This document shows, piece after piece, positions 61,115 through 64,000 of a DNA stretch of 64,000 nucleotides; within the stretch, counting starts at the first letter, position 1; every line of letters starts with the position of its first letter. A program made the translations under genes and the position numbers. Source of the DNA: Macropodus opercularis (Eukaryota > Chordata > Actinopteri > Anabantiformes > Osphronemidae); assembly GCA_030770545.1 (NCBI GenBank), contig CM061099.1, positions 16,003,001 through 16,067,000 on the forward strand, read 5' to 3'. Below the pieces are notes generated by a model. That model was not told where the DNA came from. It ran no database searches and saw only the letters and a program-made list of their open reading frames with translations.

Positions 61115-63785
61115 CTGGGAAATTATAATAAGAAATATACAATCAAATGTGATTCAACACATAAACGTGTCAGGACGAGATATCACTTAGTTTCACTGCA
61201 TGTAAAACCCTGGTGGTAATACTGTTCTATATGCTGTGTGCTGAACTGTGGTCTCAAACAAAGGCCTATTGACGTTATAGCTGAGGGGAACTGAAACGGG
61301 TGTGTGCATTGCAGCCACATTTCAGCATTAGGAGCAGTCATGTGTTTTATTAAGACAAATATGGACGGATAACTCTCTGCTTACCCGTTACAGACCGGGT
61401 AGAGCGACAAAACCTGGAGGAGAATACACTTGTTACAAATCTATGTCATGTCTCTGACTTTACCAATGTGCAGATTTGCTCTCACGTCTACTTTGGTCCG
61501 TACTTGCCTGGTAAAGCGTGGCCATGTTCATGTGATCTTGGCCAGTAGCGTTTAGCGCTTTGTTGGCTGCTTCTCTAAAAAAAAAACCCCAAAAAACAAA
61601 CAAAAAAAAACAAAACAAGTGACAACAGTGTAAAAATAGCAACGCCATTGTTGTGGATGTGTTCATCATGTGACATTACTCACCGACGGTGGTCCCATGC
61701 TGGTGGAGGAAGCCAGTGGTCAAAGTTCGTCTCCACTCTGAACCATCTGAAACAGGAACATTGCAGTATTTACGGCCGGATTCACTTCTGCAGTTGCTCT
61801 CGAGACACTCACATGATTCTAAATATTAATTCCCTGGGAGATTTTCCTACCCGCCGTTCAGCGGCTCCAGTGGCCAGATATCAGCGGGGCCCTGTCGGTC
61901 TCTGGTGATGACAGCACCTTCCCCCGCCCGCACGCCGCCCACTATGTAGTATACTCCAGTGATGATGGGGATTTTGGAAAGACGCATCACTGCATCCTGA
62001 AAGTCCTCTGCTTCCTCCAGCGTCTGCATTGGCGAAACCCAGTTGCTTCATAGTTCCACTTCACGCTTTACATCTAAATGGCTCACTGTTACTTTTTGAA
62101 CATGCTGACCTCCCGCACCAACCAGCTGACTGGGGATCGCCGATAGAGAACAGCTGACACCAGATTCTTCCACCAGTTCCACCACTTTTCATTGCCTGAT
62201 CGCAAAAAAGAGTATATAAGTAAACAAAAACACGTTAAATATCTCACTACCGCACAAGATCACTACTAGAGAATGTGTCCCACCTCGCTGGTCACCAGAG
62301 ACAGTAAACTTGTTAGGACTCTGCCCCGTCCACAGGCCAACATAGCCAGCGAAGGTAGTGCCACGGTATGCCACCTGTAAGTACGGCGCCAGAAAACAGA
62401 TATTTAATCATATTCAGTCAGGAGGATGTCTAAGAAGGGGAAATAGAAGGTTTTAAATGCTTTGTACCTTTCCATTCTTCTGGAAAATTACGTCGACAGT
62501 CAGATTCCTCAACACAGGATGCGGATAATCGAGATTTCGCCCATGGTATATGTGACCATTTTTGTCCTGAGCTACAATGCTAGTGCAAAATCTAGGAATA
62601 CAAAAAGTTTGTTTGCACGCATGAGAGGTCGTTCACCTTAATCCCGCGAGCTCTCTCTCATGCCGCGTGGCTCTGCACGGCACAAGCGCTCCTAGCTCGA
62701 ACCAAGAAAAGTACATTTAATAGTCGTACATACGCGGATATCTCGTAAGCGAAGTTGAGAATGATGACGTCTGACAGGCTGCCGCCAAAGTGCGAGGCCA
62801 TGCCGCGGATCTCGCCCGCGTAAGGCTGAGGAATGTACTTCTCCAAGGACTCCACAATAGGTTTCACTGCATGGTGAACCCACTTTGGAACAGTAGAGCT
62901 GACAGAATTAAAAAAAAAAAAAAGAAGAGCATATTAATGTGCAGTGGTTGTGACACACAGGAGTTAAGGTAACATTCTGTTCTCAAGTCAACTTATTTCA
63001 TACGGTATCTGATGACTTGTTTGCAAATAGACACGTGCTGGACAGTGTGGAAGCTGGGAACTGACACCAGATGGTTTATCCTTTAAAAAATAATATTGAC
63101 AACTGGATGTTTCACTACAAGTCACGTCATGCTCCAGCTTGACTAGATTTTAGAGGAGCTGCATGTAGTTAATAGCTTCAGTAGTTTTGTTGTTGTTGTT
63201 TTCCAGAACCACATTAGTTATGCAAAGGACAGAGAGTTACTTCATTGATTCAGGACGTGAAAAAAAAATCACAGTGAAAACTTTTGGTTATCATAAGAGC
63301 GTGTGTTTATTCAGATACTTAGTAGTTTTACTAACATTTCAAAAGCCATGACTAGTAACAAAGTACGTCTACACTTAGTGTTACTATTTGAGTACTTCCT
63401 TTTTTAGCATCAATAAAAAATTATAAAGGGGAACTATGCCGCATGCGAGTGTGACCAGTGTGAACAAACACCGCTTACGTATATATCAGATACAACACAG
63501 TTGCGTTACGTCTTAATAAAGCACTAATAGGTAAACAAAGCTCAAAGTTCTGCCATAAGGAGCCACCGCCGTGAAAACTTACTCGATCACCTCTGCGGCA
63601 GCTTTCTTCAGATACTCTACGTCAAAGGCTGAGAGCAGAGGCTGCCAGCGCAGCTCGGGCTCCGCATCCAGGCTGACGTTCACGGCGGGTGGCGCGACCT
63701 GCGCACGGCACCAGGCGCCCAGGCCGAGCAGCAGCAGCAGCAGCGGCGGCAGCAGCAGCGGCAGCGGCAGCGAAGCTCGCACCAT
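61045..63785 (-). CDS. naaa: N-acylethanolamine acid amidase, ten exons recognised
   Basis: NAAA is a lysosomal cysteine amidase that hydrolyses palmitoylethanolamide and related N-acylethanolamines to fatty acid and ethanolamine. The join is 63583-63785, 62734-62898, 62468-62591, 62284-62374, 62110-62195, 61851-62023, 61684-61746, 61508-61574, 61385-61413 and 61045-61114. It gives 357 residues against 359 in human. A signal peptide (1 to about 28) precedes NVSLDAEPELRW. Self-cleavage before Cys125 (ACTS-type site, here FCTSIVAQD) should free the N-terminal nucleophile. Arg141 and Asp144 in HGRNLDYP and the Asn of VETNFDHW complete the Ntn-hydrolase site. FAGYVGLWTGQSP and GPADIWPLEPLNG are family signatures that separate it from acid ceramidase. 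The ATG at 63785 has a strong Kozak context; the frame open upstream to 63839 has no ATG. One intron is GC-AG. The last few codons are unsettled. Confidence 0.96.
61115..61384 (-). other. naaa: naaa intron 9
   Basis: A 270-bp intron with GTAAGC donor and TTTCCCAG acceptor. Nothing else is recognised. Confidence 0.85.
61385..61413 (-). CDS. naaa: naaa exon 9 (29 bp microexon)
   Basis: Encodes VLSLYPVCN plus two bases, matching human ILSVVPVYN. The acceptor is CCTCCAG and the donor GG|GTAAGC. Frame and phase fit both neighbours, so this very short exon is well supported. Confidence 0.88.
61508..61574 (-). CDS. naaa: naaa exon 8
   Basis: Completes an Arg codon and encodes EAANKALNATGQDHMNMATL followed by YQ. 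It contains the conserved ALNATGQ block, whose NAT is a glycosylation site. It ends TACCAG|GCAAGT, so the following intron starts with GC rather than GT. Confidence 0.93.
61684..61746 (-). CDS. naaa: naaa exon 7
   Basis: Encodes WFRVETNFDHWLPPPAWDHR plus two bases. It carries the VETN Asn that stabilises the reaction intermediate in this enzyme class. The acceptor is GTTTCAG and the donor CG|GTGAGT. Confidence 0.95.
61851..62023 (-). CDS. naaa: naaa exon 6
   Basis: Fifty-seven codons from TLEEAEDFQDAVMRLSK to DIWPLEPLNG. They include YYIVGG and VITRDRQGPADIWPL, which are highly conserved in NAAA. The acceptor is AATGCAG and the donor GG|GTAGGA. Confidence 0.96.
62110..62195 (-). CDS. naaa: naaa exon 5
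   Basis: Completes a Gly codon and encodes NEKWWNWWKNLVSAVLYRRS followed by PVSWLVRE. The tryptophan-rich start resembles the human KGWWWENAIAALFRR segment that lines the membrane-facing substrate entry. The donor is GAG|GTCAGC. Confidence 0.95.
62284..62374 (-). CDS. naaa: naaa exon 4
   Basis: Encodes VAYRGTTFAGYVGLWTGQSP followed by NKFTVSGDQR plus one base. GTTF.GYVGLWTGQSP.KFTVSGD is the clearest NAAA signature. The acceptor is TTACAG and the donor G|GTGGGA. Confidence 0.97.
62468..62591 (-). CDS. naaa: naaa exon 3 (catalytic cysteine)
   Basis: Forty-one codons after a split Ala. They begin FCTSIVAQDKNGHIYHGRNL and continue DYPHPVLRNLTVDV to FQKNGK. The nucleophile Cys125 is codon 62585-62587, and Arg141 and Asp144 follow. 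This exon therefore holds the self-cleavage site and most of the active site. Confidence 0.97.
62734..62898 (-). CDS. naaa: naaa exon 2
   Basis: Fifty-four codons plus split ends, from STVPKWVHHAVKPIVESLEK through YIPQPYAGEIRGMASHFGGS to ILNFAYEIS. It encodes most of the alpha-subunit propeptide; GEIRGMA matches human GEIRGMC. The acceptor is CTGTCAG and the donor GC|GTATGT. Confidence 0.96.
62899..63582 (-). other. naaa: naaa intron 1
   Basis: A 684-bp AT-rich intron, GTAAGT donor and CTGTCAG acceptor. No other feature is seen. Confidence 0.9.
63583..63785 (-). CDS. naaa: naaa exon 1 (signal peptide)
   Basis: The ATG at 63785 is in the context GTCACGATGG (A at -3, G at +4). It opens a signal peptide with a leucine/proline run coded by CTG/CCG repeats, up to about CRA. 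Next comes VAPPAVNVSLDAEPELRWQP, the conserved start of the mature proenzyme, with an NVS glycosylation site. The donor is GA|GTAAGT. Confidence 0.95.
63735..63778 (-). repeat. CTG/CCG trinucleotide tract inside the naaa signal peptide
   Basis: On the minus strand CTG and CCG triplets follow one another and encode an interrupted poly-Leu/Pro core. Length changes in whole triplets would alter only the hydrophobic core. Confidence 0.8.
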
Positions 63786-63960
63786 CGTGACCGTCTCTAC
63801 CACCCGAGAGTCCGCAGCCCGACACGGACGGCCGCTCACCCTCCGCCCGCCTGTGGGAGATTTACAGCGATCAACTTCCGCTCAGGGACTTTTCAAAATA
63901 GAGGCTCAACCCGCATGCCGACTCCACACGCGTGGAACTTCCGGTGTCAGTCGACTTTAG
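63786..63960 (-). promoter_or_regulatory. naaa: naaa promoter and 5' UTR
   Basis: A GC- and CpG-rich block upstream of the naaa ATG, without TATA. It contains an ETS-type ACTTCCGG at about 63938-63945 and a second ACTTCCG near 63875, as in many housekeeping promoters. A CACGCGTGG string nearby only resembles an E-box. The transcription start is not fixed. Whether another gene starts to the right is beyond the window. Confidence 0.55.
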
Positions 63961-64000
63961 AGTAATGCTGTCAGACAAGGGGGACGTTTGGAAGAACCGT

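Noticed and set aside
63622..63825. Poly-alanine minus-strand frame overlapping naaa exon 1
   Set aside because: It is the shifted reading of the CTG/CCG tract; the Leu/Pro frame is the one continuous with the conserved NAAA sequence.
63786..63839. N-terminal extension of naaa upstream of the ATG
   Set aside because: The upstream frame opens with GTG, not ATG, and would bury the signal peptide. The ATG at 63785 has a strong Kozak context.
1..64000. tRNA, rRNA, microRNA and CRISPR features
   Set aside because: I looked for tRNA B-box strings, well-known microRNA mature sequences and regularly spaced repeats and found none that held up. A covariance-model search (tRNAscan-SE, Infernal) would be decisive.

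Overview
The window is 64 kb of vertebrate nuclear DNA, most probably from a ray-finned (teleost) fish. The evidence is split genes with canonical GT-AG introns, mostly 80-800 bp long; CR1/L2-type LINE tails with the ATAAATAAA(A)/TGAAT 3' end common in teleosts; other dispersed fish-type repeats; and many CA/GT microsatellites. There are no operons, bacterial genes, CRISPR arrays or viral genes.

All recognisable genes lie on the minus strand, near the two ends. On the left, 3722-3887 holds the first coding exon (signal peptide plus the start of the sema domain) of a class-3 semaphorin, closest to SEMA3F. The rest of that gene lies beyond base 1. A GC-rich block at about 5.8-6.1 kb, with a good minus-strand splice donor, may be its 5' non-coding exon and promoter. 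On the right are two complete or nearly complete genes: arl8b (seven coding exons, 56284-59270; lysosomal Arf-like GTPase, 186 aa) and naaa (ten exons recognised, 61045-63785; lysosomal N-acylethanolamine acid amidase, at least 357 aa). They are head-to-tail about 1.5 kb apart. Reading frame, exon phase and length agree with the known families throughout.

Between them, roughly 6-54.6 kb, I see no protein-coding gene. This gene-poor stretch holds two LINE fragments on the minus strand (29.04-29.64 kb and 41.73-41.94 kb), a decayed plus-strand CR1/L2-type LINE (43.86-46.1 kb), several dispersed repeats, simple repeats, and two strong hairpins (32.53 kb and 37.1 kb). It may carry regulatory DNA for the semaphorin gene, but sequence alone cannot show this.

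I found no convincing new multi-gene system. The most checkable observations are a CLEAR-like E-box just upstream of arl8b beside a second lysosomal gene, a GC-AG intron in naaa, the long GT/AC hairpin, a TATA-plus-donor arrangement at 29.74 kb, and a small membrane-peptide ORF with a poly(A) signal at 50.24-50.41 kb.
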